Source: Tabrizicola fusiformis
GTDB taxonomy: Bacteria > Pseudomonadota > Alphaproteobacteria > Rhodobacterales > Rhodobacteraceae
Assembly: GCF_013328815.1 (NCBI RefSeq)
Contig: NZ_JABUHN010000003.1
Coordinates: 1-64,000 of the forward strand
Reading direction: 5' to 3'
DNA length: 64,000 nt
Within the stretch, counting starts at the first letter, position 1. The number at the start of each line of letters is the position of its first letter. Shown here in pieces: positions 26,992-34,832 of the stretch. Below the pieces are notes generated by a model. The model had not been told where the DNA came from, did not search any database, and saw only the letters and a list, made by a program, of their open reading frames with translations. Both the position numbers and the translations under genes were made by a program.

Positions 26992-27017
26992 GGGGATATT
27001 TGGGCCAAGATGAAAAC
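26992..27017 (+). repeat. GGGATATTT dispersed repeat upstream of monooxygenase
   Basis: GGGGATATTTGGGCCAAGAT followed by GAAAAC, ending 12 bp before the monooxygenase start and next to its ribosome site (CAGGGAGA). It is nearly identical to the copy at 23776. Confidence 0.75.
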
Positions 27018-27029
27018 AGGGAGACAAGA

Positions 27030-28262
27030 ATGAGAAAGATCACCATCATCGGCGGCGGCCAGTCGGGTCTGCAACTGGGCATCGGCCTGTTGCAGCAAGG
27101 CTATCGGGTGCGGATCGTGCAGAACCGCACCGGGGCCGAGATTGCCGCGGGCAAGGTTCTGTCCAGCCAGTGCATGTTTTCCAACGCGCTGGCGCATGAG
27201 GCCGCGCTTGGCATCGACTTCTGGGCGAAAGAGTGCCCGCCGGTGCAGGGCATCAACTTCATCGTGCCGAACCCGGATGGATCAGGCAGCAAGGTGATCG
27301 ACTGGGCGGCGCGGCTGGACCATGACGCGCAATCGGTGGATCAACGGGTGAAAATCCCGCGCTGGATGGAGGAATTTGAGCGGCTGGGCGGCGAGATGGT
27401 GATTGCCGATGCCGGCATTGCCGAGATTGATGGCTATGCCGCCGAGGATGATCTGGTGATCGTGGCCTCGGGCAAGGGCGAGGTCGGCCGGATGTTCACC
27501 CGCGATGCCGCACGCTCCGCCTATGACAAACCGATGCGGGCGCTGGCCCTGACCTATGTCACCGGCATGACCCCGCGCCAGCCGCATTCGGCGGTGGAGT
27601 TCAACCTGATCCCGGGGGTGGGTGAATATTTCGTCTTCCCGGCGCTGACCACCACCGGGCCTTGCGAGATCATGGTGTTCGAAGGCATCCCCGGCGGCCC
27701 GATGGATTGCTGGGGCGATGTCACCACGCCCGAGGCACATCTGGCCAAGTCGCTGGAGATTCTGAAGACCTTCCTGCCCTGGGAATATGAGCGGTCGAAG
27801 GACTGCCAACTGACCGATGACAACGGCATTCTGGCGGGCCGCTTTGCCCCGACGATCCGCCATCCCGTGGCCACCCTGCCTTCGGGCCGCAAGGTGCTGG
27901 GTCTGGGCGATGCCGTCTGCCTGAACGATCCGATCACCGGGCAGGGGTCGAACAATGCGGCCAAGGCGGCGGCGGTCTATCTGGAACGGATTGTCGCCCA
28001 TGGCAACCGGCCGTTTGACGAGGCGTTCATGCAGGGCACATTCGAGGCGTTCTGGGACTATGCGCAATGGGTGGTGGGCTGGACCAACATGCTCCTCCTG
28101 CCGCCGCCACCCTTTATCCTGAACATCATGGGCACCGCCTGCGCCGAGCCGCGGCTGGCACACCGCATGGCCAACGGCTTTGACGATCCGCGCGATTTCT
28201 TCCCGTGGTTCGCCGATCCGGCGGCGGCAGAAGCCTATCTTGAAGACCTCAAGGCGGCCTGA
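27030..28262 (+). CDS. Styrene/indole monooxygenase, group E flavoprotein oxygenase (StyA/IifC-like)
   Basis: 410 aa from ATG 27030. FAD-binding motif ITIIGGGQSGLQLGIGLLQ at the N-terminus; a second flavin block VLGLGDAVCLNDPITGQGSN near residue 295; and conserved FNLIPGVGEYFVFPALT and RWMEEFERLGG segments. This pattern belongs to StyA and to indole monooxygenases, which use reduced FAD from a separate reductase to epoxidise styrene or indole. The reductase follows after one base, and an IifB-like SDR precedes. With isatin hydrolase and anthranilate genes nearby, indole is the most likely substrate (product indole 2,3-epoxide or dihydrodiol); styrene is the alternative. Confidence 0.88.
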   Translation: MRKITIIGGGQSGLQLGIGLLQQGYRVRIVQNRTGAEIAAGKVLSSQCMFSNALAHEAALGIDFWAKECPPVQGINFIVPNPDGSGSKVIDWAARLDHDAQSVDQRVKIPRWMEEFERLGGEMVIADAGIAEIDGYAAEDDLVIVASGKGEVGRMFTRDAARSAYDKPMRALALTYVTGMTPRQPHSAVEFNLIPGVGEYFVFPALTTTGPCEIMVFEGIPGGPMDCWGDVTTPEAHLAKSLEILKTFLPWEYERSKDCQLTDDNGILAGRFAPTIRHPVATLPSGRKVLGLGDAVCLNDPITGQGSNNAAKAAAVYLERIVAHGNRPFDEAFMQGTFEAFWDYAQWVVGWTNMLLLPPPPFILNIMGTACAEPRLAHRMANGFDDPRDFFPWFADPAAAEAYLEDLKAA

Positions 28263-28263
28263 G

Positions 28264-28761
28264 ATGGGAGTGGCGGTCGATATCGGCAGCTTCCGCGCCG
28301 CCATGGCGCGGTTCCCCGGGGCGGTGACCATTGTCACCGCCTGCACCGCCGAGGGCGAGCGGCGCGGCATCACCGCCACCGCCGTTTGTTCGGTCAGCGC
28401 CGAACCGCCCAGCCTGCTGGTCTGCCTGAACCGCAAGACCGGCACCTGTGCCGCCGTGCGCGAAACCGGGCGCTTCAACGTCAGCCTGCTGACGGAAGGG
28501 GCGGCGGCGGTGGCACTGCAATTCGCCGGGATGGGTGGCGCCACCGGCGCTGCCAAGTTTGACACCGGCGACTGGCAGGCCGATGCCCGTGGCCTGCCGC
28601 TGCTGGCGGGCGCCGTGGTGCAGTTTTCCTGCGATGTGGCAGAGGTCACGGATGCCGGTTCGCATACCGTTTTCATCGGCCATATCGTGAACCTTGCCAG
28701 CGCCGAGGCACCGGCGCTGGTTTACGAGCAGGCGCGGTTCCATCGGCTGTTGCCGTTGTAG
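28264..28761 (+). CDS. Flavin reductase (StyB/IifD-like)
   Basis: 165 aa from ATG 28264, one base after the monooxygenase stop. The flavin reductase-like fold is shown by FRAAMARFPGAVTIVTACT, ITATAVCSVSAEPPSLLVCL (cut before the Asn) and the closing FIGHIVNL. It should use NADH to reduce FAD or FMN and supply the monooxygenase; it could also serve the LLM-type enzyme encoded at 29469. It ends the indole-oxidation operon. A degenerate GCACGCACC repeat follows. Confidence 0.9.
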   Translation: MGVAVDIGSFRAAMARFPGAVTIVTACTAEGERRGITATAVCSVSAEPPSLLVCLNRKTGTCAAVRETGRFNVSLLTEGAAAVALQFAGMGGATGAAKFDTGDWQADARGLPLLAGAVVQFSCDVAEVTDAGSHTVFIGHIVNLASAEAPALVYEQARFHRLLPL

Positions 28762-28791
28762 GGGGCCGCGTGTTTGCACGCACCTTGCCCC

Positions 28792-29355
28792 CTACCCCCG
28801 CCGGTGGGTGGCCGCGACGCGCGAGATTTCCTCGTAAATCCCCGAAAGCAGGTTCAGCGTCCGGGTGGCTTCGGCCAGCCGGGCGGCAAAGCCCGGCACA
28901 TTGCCCACCGCCGCAATCAGCAGCGCCCGCCGCAGCGCGCCGTAATCATCGGTCACCCGCCGCCCCTCTTCCGTCACCTCATAGGTCACGCCAGAGCGCC
29001 CTGCCCCCTTGCGCAGCACCAGCCCGGCACCGATCAGCTTGCGCAGCGAATACTGGATGTTCGGCACGTCGTCGCGGTTGGTCAGCCGCGCCAGATCCTT
29101 CAGCGTCTTGGGCCGGTCGTTCATGCGGATGATGTGCAGCATGGCATTTTCCGGCCCCGTCGCCGCCAGATCGCAGACTGAGGCGAGGCATTCCGATTGC
29201 CAGCGCCCGAATCCCTCAAACGTCCGCATCAGGGCAAATTCCAGCTCGGTCGTCTCGACCTCGGCCGGACCCTGCGACAGATGCCAGTGATAGTCGATGC
29301 CCGGCCGGGCAGCCGCCGCGGCATCATTTTGAATTTGAACCTTTTTTTCGGCCAT
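28792..29355 (-). CDS. Winged-helix DNA-binding protein (MarR-like)
   Basis: 187 aa. An N-terminal segment of about 60 residues precedes the winged-helix part (KTLKDLARLTNRDDVPNIQ, SLRKLIGAGLVLRKG, then the wing GVTYEVTEEGRRV). The helix EFALMRTFEGFGRWQSECLA should help dimerise. It is divergent from the LLM monooxygenase gene and separated by 113 bp of AT-rich DNA containing several TTTCAA/TTTGAA half-sites, so it probably controls that gene. Effector unknown. Confidence 0.82.
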   Translation of the reverse strand: MAEKKVQIQNDAAAAARPGIDYHWHLSQGPAEVETTELEFALMRTFEGFGRWQSECLASVCDLAATGPENAMLHIIRMNDRPKTLKDLARLTNRDDVPNIQYSLRKLIGAGLVLRKGAGRSGVTYEVTEEGRRVTDDYGALRRALLIAAVGNVPGFAARLAEATRTLNLLSGIYEEISRVAATHRRG

Positions 29356-29468
29356 CGCTTTAGGCCCTCCCGGCGCCCATCCTGACCTGCACGAGACCGT
29401 TGACGCAATGCGAATTTACGATAGACTTTCAAACATAAAATAAAACCTAACCCAACAGGATGATCCCA

Positions 29469-30560
29469 ATGCCCCAACACCCGATGCTCTCGGGCGACCG
29501 CTTTCGCCTTGGCACCTTCTCGACCAATTGCTCTTCGGGCATGACGCCCACCAAGATCGCCGCCCGCTGGAACAACAGTTGGGACAACAACCTGAAACTG
29601 GCGCAGATGCTGGATGCGGCGGGGATCGACTTCATGCTGCCCATCGCGCGCTGGATCGGTTACGGCGGCGAGACGGATTTCCACGGCGGCGTGCTGGAAA
29701 CCATGACCTGGGCCGCGGGCCTCTTGGCGGCGACGAAGAACATCGCGGTTTTCGCCACCATCCATACCGCCGCCAACCACCCGGTCGTGGTGGCCAAGCA
29801 GATCGCCACCATCGACCAGATCGGCCATGGCCGGGCCGGGCTGAACATCGTGGCAGGCTGGAACAAGCCGGAATATGAAGCACTGGGCCTGAGCCTGCCC
29901 GACGATCACGAAACCCGCTATGCCTATGCGCAGGAATGGTATGACCTGATCCGCAAGCTCTGGACTTCGGACGCGCATTTCGACTGGGACGGCAAGTATT
30001 TCAAGGCAAAGAAGGTCAAGGGCGACCCCAAGCCGATCCGGGACGGCGTGCCGATCATCAACGCGGCGGGCAGCCCGCAGGGACGGGGCTTTGCCACCGA
30101 CAATGCCGATTTCCTCTTCACGCCGGCCATCGACCTCAGCCGCTCTGTCGGCGAGATTGCCGAGCTGAAGGCGCAGGCGGCGGCCAAGGGGCGCAAGGTG
30201 GATGTGCTGACCTTCTCCCATGTGATCTGCCGCCCGACCGAGAAAGAGGCGCAGGAGTTCCTGCATTACACCGCTGTCGAGAATGCCGATACCGATGCGG
30301 TGGACAATCTGGTGAACCTGCAATTCGCCCATGCCCACAGCTTTCCGCATGACCTTCTGGCACAGATCAAGCATCTGTTCGCCATGGGTCATGGCGGCTT
30401 CCCCCTGGTTGGCACGCCCGATCAGGTGGCCGAGGGCATTCTCAAGCTGCACAAGACGGGCTTTGCCGGGACCACGCTGTCTTTCGTCGATTACATCGAG
30501 GAATTTCCCTATTTCCGCGACGAAGTTCTGCCCCGGCTGGAGAAAGCCGGCATCCGCTGA
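29469..30560 (+). CDS. LLM-class FMN-dependent monooxygenase (RutA/SfnG-like)
   Basis: 363 aa from ATG 29469, chosen because AGGA lies eight bases upstream; ATG 29460 is in frame but overlaps that site. The TIM-barrel pattern of the luciferase-like family is clear: RFRLGTFSTNCSSGMTPTK, WNNSWDNNLKLAQMLDAAGI, DQIGHGRAGLNIVAGWN and a late GTPDQVAEGILKLH. Relatives include RutA, which opens the uracil ring at an amide, and dimethyl-sulfone monooxygenase. Reduced FMN could come from the upstream reductase. Position between the indole-oxidation operon and the isatin operon makes an oxindole or isatin-type lactam a conceivable substrate; this is not shown by the sequence. Confidence 0.85.
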   Translation: MPQHPMLSGDRFRLGTFSTNCSSGMTPTKIAARWNNSWDNNLKLAQMLDAAGIDFMLPIARWIGYGGETDFHGGVLETMTWAAGLLAATKNIAVFATIHTAANHPVVVAKQIATIDQIGHGRAGLNIVAGWNKPEYEALGLSLPDDHETRYAYAQEWYDLIRKLWTSDAHFDWDGKYFKAKKVKGDPKPIRDGVPIINAAGSPQGRGFATDNADFLFTPAIDLSRSVGEIAELKAQAAAKGRKVDVLTFSHVICRPTEKEAQEFLHYTAVENADTDAVDNLVNLQFAHAHSFPHDLLAQIKHLFAMGHGGFPLVGTPDQVAEGILKLHKTGFAGTTLSFVDYIEEFPYFRDEVLPRLEKAGIR

Positions 30561-30564
30561 ATTC

Positions 30565-30650
30565 AGGGGGCGCAAGCCCCCTGCCCAATTTCCTTCCAAG
30601 GAAATTGCAAGTTTCTTGGAAGAAACTTGCAAAATTCTTCCAAGAACTTT
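30565..30650. repeat. Cluster of palindromes between convergent genes
   Basis: After a GGGGGC-gcaa-GCCCCC hairpin come three tandem palindromes sharing a TTCTT-SS-AAGAA core: AATTTCCTTCCAAGGAAATT (30587-30606), a 24-bp perfect one from GCAAGTTTCTTGG to AACTTGC (30607-30630), and an imperfect third (30632-30650). They fill the gap between the LLM gene and the end of iorB and could stop transcription from both sides. Confidence 0.85.
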
Positions 30651-30668
30651 GGCCCCGGTTGCCGCCGT

Positions 30669-32210
30669 TCAGGCGAAACTGCGGATCGTGGCGATGGCCC
30701 CGTCCAGCGCCTTGCCCTCTTCATCCTGCAAGGCCGCCTCGCGCAGGCGCCGCGCCCAGTCGGCGCCATCCTCGCGGCCAGCCACCAGCGCAATCCCCTC
30801 CAGCACCCGGTCGAACTTGGACAAGCCGCGCGCATGGGTGTCGGAATAGCCTTTCACCAGACGGCGGCAGCGGATCACCTCGACCGCGAGGTCATAGCGC
30901 GGCAGGTAACCCAGCGCGCGGTCCAGCCAGTCTTGCAGATGCGCCCGCTCTTCGGCGTGGCGCAGCGTCCGGCGGCGCCAGCCCTTGAGACCACCCAAGA
31001 GATACAGCGCCAGAAAGGCGCGCAGGCTGTCGCTGCGCATCCGGCGGCCCTTGTTGAACCAGCGGTCCAGCCGCGCCATCCAGACCGGGCTGGCCTGCAC
31101 CCTCGCTCCCATGCGGGCGGGCATAAGCCCGGCAATCTCTTCGGCGCGCGGATGCAGATATTCGGTGAGCTGCATCAGATTGCCGTCTTTCACCCGCATT
31201 TCGCTCTGGATACGGGCAAGGCGGGGCGCGCGGGTCTTGAGGTCGGCCACCCGGATCACATCGTCATAAGCCATGGCATTGGCAATGTATTTCGCCGCCT
31301 CGCGCGTCAGCACGTGGCCTTGCGCCGCGCTGTCGCGGGCCAGAACAATGTCCAGCCGGTCAAGGTATTCTGCGCCGTAAGCCAGATCCTGAAACTCCAC
31401 CACCTTGCGCAGGCCCGCCAGCGCCATATCGGCCACCGGCGCGGGCAACGCCATAACGCGCGCCTCCAGCGCAGCCCATACCGCCGTCAGACGGGCCGGA
31501 CCCTTGACCGCCGGGGCAGCCGGAGCAGCCTTGACCGGCGCGGTCGCCACCACAGGCGCCTGTGCCGCGTCATAGGCGGCCCCAAAGGCCCGCAGCGAGC
31601 CTTCCACGCCCTTGCCCCCGGCGCGGATCGCGGCCTCGAACGCCTCACGCGGGAAGGGCAGCGCGCCCGACCCCGCCAGCGCCCCGAACAGGCTTGCCGA
31701 AATCACCGAGCCGTTGCGGATCGCCAGCGCGTCGAAATCGGCGGCGATGAAGCGGCGGGCGGCAATATCCGCCGCTGCCATCACCTCGGCGGAACTGGCA
31801 ATGCCATCGCCCGGCGCCATCTTTTCCGACACCGCCAGCGCCCGGTGGGTTGAGGCGATCAGCGTGGTACGGTCCGGCGTCACAAACCCCCGGATGATGG
31901 AACGCCCGGCCTCCATCATCTCGGCGGCGATCATGATATCGACATCGCCCGCCGCCGGCATCAGCGAGAAGACGGGCACGCCCCCCGCCATCGGCGCCAT
32001 TTCCAGATAATAGACCGTGGCGCCGGTGCGCTGCGCCACCCCGGCAACCGAAGTGGATTGCGCGGCATAGCCATTGGCGCGGGCCATATCCTCGATCCAG
32101 CCGGTCAGGACGCCGCCGCCCTGCCCGCCCACGGCCAGCACGGCCAGTTTGATGATGCCCGACAGCCGCGGGTCGGCGGATTTCTGCGGCAGGGTTTCAT
32201 GCAGGGTCAT
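30669..32210 (-). CDS. iorB: Indolepyruvate oxidoreductase subunit beta, long form
   Basis: 513 aa, against about 200 for archaeal IorB. Residues about 20-210 are the pyruvate-oxidoreductase gamma-type domain (KLAVLAVGGQGGGVLTGWIE, TSVAGVAQRTGATVYYLEM). The rest is an extra helical domain (DUF6537-like: RVADLKTRAPRLARIQSEMR, LAFLALYLLGGLKGWRRR region) typical of the long bacterial form. It begins 3 bp after iorA. Together they form a thiamine- and iron-sulfur-dependent 2-oxoacid oxidoreductase making an acyl-CoA, CO2 and reduced ferredoxin. It ends the isatin hydrolase operon. Confidence 0.88.
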   Translation of the reverse strand: MTLHETLPQKSADPRLSGIIKLAVLAVGGQGGGVLTGWIEDMARANGYAAQSTSVAGVAQRTGATVYYLEMAPMAGGVPVFSLMPAAGDVDIMIAAEMMEAGRSIIRGFVTPDRTTLIASTHRALAVSEKMAPGDGIASSAEVMAAADIAARRFIAADFDALAIRNGSVISASLFGALAGSGALPFPREAFEAAIRAGGKGVEGSLRAFGAAYDAAQAPVVATAPVKAAPAAPAVKGPARLTAVWAALEARVMALPAPVADMALAGLRKVVEFQDLAYGAEYLDRLDIVLARDSAAQGHVLTREAAKYIANAMAYDDVIRVADLKTRAPRLARIQSEMRVKDGNLMQLTEYLHPRAEEIAGLMPARMGARVQASPVWMARLDRWFNKGRRMRSDSLRAFLALYLLGGLKGWRRRTLRHAEERAHLQDWLDRALGYLPRYDLAVEVIRCRRLVKGYSDTHARGLSKFDRVLEGIALVAGREDGADWARRLREAALQDEEGKALDGAIATIRSFA

Positions 32211-32213
32211 GGC

Positions 32214-34355
32214 TCAGACCTCAAAGCTCAGACGACGGGCAGAGCGGCGGGCCTGAAGCCAGCCGATGATGCGGGTGCGGAAGGCTGCAAGGCGCACCTC
32301 CCATTTCGTGGGGTTATGCACCACCCGCGCCTCGTAGAAGGACGGGCAAAGGATGGCGGCATCGGCAACCTCGCCGCAGTTGCCGCAGCCGACGCAGCTT
32401 TGGTCGATCGAGGCCACAGGATCATCCCGCAACGGATCATCCAGCTTTTTCAATGACAAGGACGGACAGCCCGACAGCCGGATACAGGCATGGTCGCCGG
32501 TGCAGATCGCCTCATCCACGCCGAAGCGGGGGGTTTCCACCCGGCGCCCCTCTTTGATCGCCTGTGCCGCCAGCGGCTTCTCGCGGCGCTGCTTGTTCAG
32601 CATACACTCGGACGAGGCGACAATCACCTTGGGCCCCGGCGTTTTGGTGGTCAGCGCCTCGCGCAGCACATCGCGCATATGGCCCACGTCATAGGTGCGG
32701 TTCACTTCACGCACCCAATTGATGCCGATGCCTTTCAGCGCCTTGGAGATCGGGTTCTTCGTCGCCTTGGTCGCATTGTCGGCGCGCGAGGACATCACAT
32801 CCTGCCCGCCGGTCGCGGCGGAATAGTAATTGTCCACGATCACCGCGACCGAATCCGACTTGTTGAAGGCCATGTTGCCAAAGCTGGACGACAGCCCGTT
32901 GTGCCAGAACCCGCCATCGCCGATCACCGAAACCGGGCGCCGCTCACCGCCGCCGTCAAAGGCGGCATTGGCAGCGGGGCCAAGCCCGTAACCCATGGTG
33001 GCGCCACCGATTTCAAACGGCGGCAGCGCGGCGAACAGGTGACAGCCGATATCGGCGGTGATCTGCAACTTGCCGGTTTCCTTCTGCACCAGCTTCATCG
33101 CGGCAAAGATCGGACGCTCCGGGCAGCCGGTGCAGAACCCCGGCGGGCGGATCGGCACGGTTTTCGTCAGGTCCGGGATCTGCGGGCGGTCTTCGTTCGG
33201 CGCCCGGTGGACGGCGGCCAGCAGCGCCGGTGCCGCCTGTTTCAGGAAGTCACCGATGCTGTCCAGCATCACCTGCCCGGTATATTCCCCCGCCATCGGG
33301 AAAATATCCTTGCCGCGCAGCTTCACCGCCGAACCCGCGCGGTAAAGGTAGGTGGTCAGTTGCTGTTCGATGAACTCGGGCTGGCCTTCCTCGATGACCA
33401 GAACCTGATCCTTGCCCTCGCAGAAGGCCAGAAACTCATCACAAACCAGCGGATAGGTGACGTTCAGCACATAAAGCGGCACTTCGGAATGGCCGTGGAT
33501 ATCGGCCAGCCCCAGCCGCTGCAACGCGCGGATCACGCCGTTATACATGCCGCCCTGCAATACGATGCCGACGGGCGCCACCGCCGGGCCGAAGCGTTCG
33601 TTCAGGCCGCGGTCGCGGATGAACTTCTCGGCGGCGGGCCAGCGGTTCTTTATCTTGTCCTGTTCATGCGCATAGGACATCGGCGGCAGCACCACCCGGG
33701 CGAAATCCGACCGCGGGTTCGACAGCGCCTCTTTCACCGACAGCTTGGGCCGCTGGTTGTCGCGGGTCTGGAAACTGCCCGAGACATGGCAGGACCGGAT
33801 GCGCACCATCAGCATGACCGGGGTATTCGACACTTCCGACAGTTCGAACCCGTCCGACACCGCCTTGGTGATCGAGGGCAGGTTGGGGCGCGGGTCCAAG
33901 AGCCAGAATTGCGATTTCATCGCAAAGGCATGGCTGCGCTCCTGCATGATTGAGGAACCTTCGCCATAATCCTCGCCCACGATGATCAGCGCACCGCCCG
34001 TCACCCCCGAAGACGCCAGATTGGCCAGCGCATCCGAGGCCACATTGACCCCGACAGAGCCTTTGAACGTCACCGCCCCCCGGATCGGGTAATGCACCGA
34101 GGCCGCCAGCATCGCCGCCGCCGCCGCCTCATTCGCATTCGCCTCAAAGCGCACGCCAAGCTCGCCCAGCAAATCCTGCGCATCGGCCAGCACATCCATC
34201 AGATGGCTGATCGGCGCACCCTGATAGCCGCCGACATAGCCCACCCCGTTTTCAAGGAGGGCCTTGGTGATGGCGAGAATCCCCTCGCCGGTGAAGGTGT
34301 CACCCGCACCCTTGCGAAGATGCTCGACCTCTGCCTTGAACGACCGTTCTGCCAT
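32214..34355 (-). CDS. iorA: Indolepyruvate:ferredoxin oxidoreductase subunit alpha (aryl 2-oxoacid oxidoreductase)
   Basis: 713 aa, normal length. N-terminal pyrimidine-binding part with GGYQGAPISHLMDVL and ANANEAAAAAMLAASVHYP; thiamine diphosphate domain with FCTGCPERP, ADIGCHLFAALPPFEIG and SVIGDGGFWHNGLSSSFGN; C-terminal ferredoxin-like domain (about residues 610-675) with CTGDHACIRLSGC and CVGCGNCGEV...CP for iron-sulfur clusters. The family oxidatively decarboxylates aryl 2-oxoacids to CoA thioesters. The operon also encodes an isatin hydrolase-type enzyme whose product, isatinate (2-aminophenylglyoxylate), is an aryl 2-oxoacid, so 2-aminobenzoyl-CoA is a plausible product. Indolepyruvate is the classical alternative substrate. 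Confidence 0.9.
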   Translation of the reverse strand: MAERSFKAEVEHLRKGAGDTFTGEGILAITKALLENGVGYVGGYQGAPISHLMDVLADAQDLLGELGVRFEANANEAAAAAMLAASVHYPIRGAVTFKGSVGVNVASDALANLASSGVTGGALIIVGEDYGEGSSIMQERSHAFAMKSQFWLLDPRPNLPSITKAVSDGFELSEVSNTPVMLMVRIRSCHVSGSFQTRDNQRPKLSVKEALSNPRSDFARVVLPPMSYAHEQDKIKNRWPAAEKFIRDRGLNERFGPAVAPVGIVLQGGMYNGVIRALQRLGLADIHGHSEVPLYVLNVTYPLVCDEFLAFCEGKDQVLVIEEGQPEFIEQQLTTYLYRAGSAVKLRGKDIFPMAGEYTGQVMLDSIGDFLKQAAPALLAAVHRAPNEDRPQIPDLTKTVPIRPPGFCTGCPERPIFAAMKLVQKETGKLQITADIGCHLFAALPPFEIGGATMGYGLGPAANAAFDGGGERRPVSVIGDGGFWHNGLSSSFGNMAFNKSDSVAVIVDNYYSAATGGQDVMSSRADNATKATKNPISKALKGIGINWVREVNRTYDVGHMRDVLREALTTKTPGPKVIVASSECMLNKQRREKPLAAQAIKEGRRVETPRFGVDEAICTGDHACIRLSGCPSLSLKKLDDPLRDDPVASIDQSCVGCGNCGEVADAAILCPSFYEARVVHNPTKWEVRLAAFRTRIIGWLQARRSARRLSFEV

Positions 34356-34358
34356 GGT

Positions 34359-34832
34359 TCAAATCTCGTGTTTGCGGATATTGGCCAGCATCTTTTGCAA
34401 GGTGCCGACGAAAGCCCGCTTTTCGGTGTCGGGAATGCCGCGGAACATGCGGTCCTGCGCGGCGGCCATATGGGGCCAGAGCGTTTCAAACGAGGCCCGC
34501 CCGGCTTCGGTGATGAAGACCCGCGTGGCGCGACTGTCTTCGGCATCAGTCTCGCGGCGGATCAGGCCGTCGGCCTGCAACTGATCCAGCGCGCGGCTCA
34601 GGGTGGATTGCTCCACCACGGCATAGATCGCCAGTTCGCGGATCAGCGGCCCCTCGATCACCGACAGCACCGCCAGCGCCCGCATCTTGGGCGTGGACAG
34701 GCCAAGCTGGGCCATTTCCTCGCGAAGGCTGGCGTTATAGCGCCCCATGATCCGGTTCATCAGATAGGGCGCGTAATTGGTCAGGCCGATCTCGCCCAGA
34801 CGCGGCGCGGCGGGGGGGCTTTCGTCATTCAT
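34359..34832 (-). CDS. MarR family transcriptional regulator
   Basis: 157 aa from ATG 34832, overlapping the FAD oxidoreductase stop (ATGA). Winged-helix part: LSTPKMRALAVLSVIEGPLI, ELAIYAVVEQSTLSRALDQL, wing RRETDAEDSRATRVFITEAG. It lies inside the isatin hydrolase/ior operon, 3 bp ahead of iorA, so autoregulation is likely. The overlapping palindromes at 37284-37299, in front of the operon, are a candidate site. Its ligand may be isatin, isatinate or an aryl-CoA. Confidence 0.9.
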   Translation of the reverse strand: MNDESPPAAPRLGEIGLTNYAPYLMNRIMGRYNASLREEMAQLGLSTPKMRALAVLSVIEGPLIRELAIYAVVEQSTLSRALDQLQADGLIRRETDAEDSRATRVFITEAGRASFETLWPHMAAAQDRMFRGIPDTEKRAFVGTLQKMLANIRKHEI

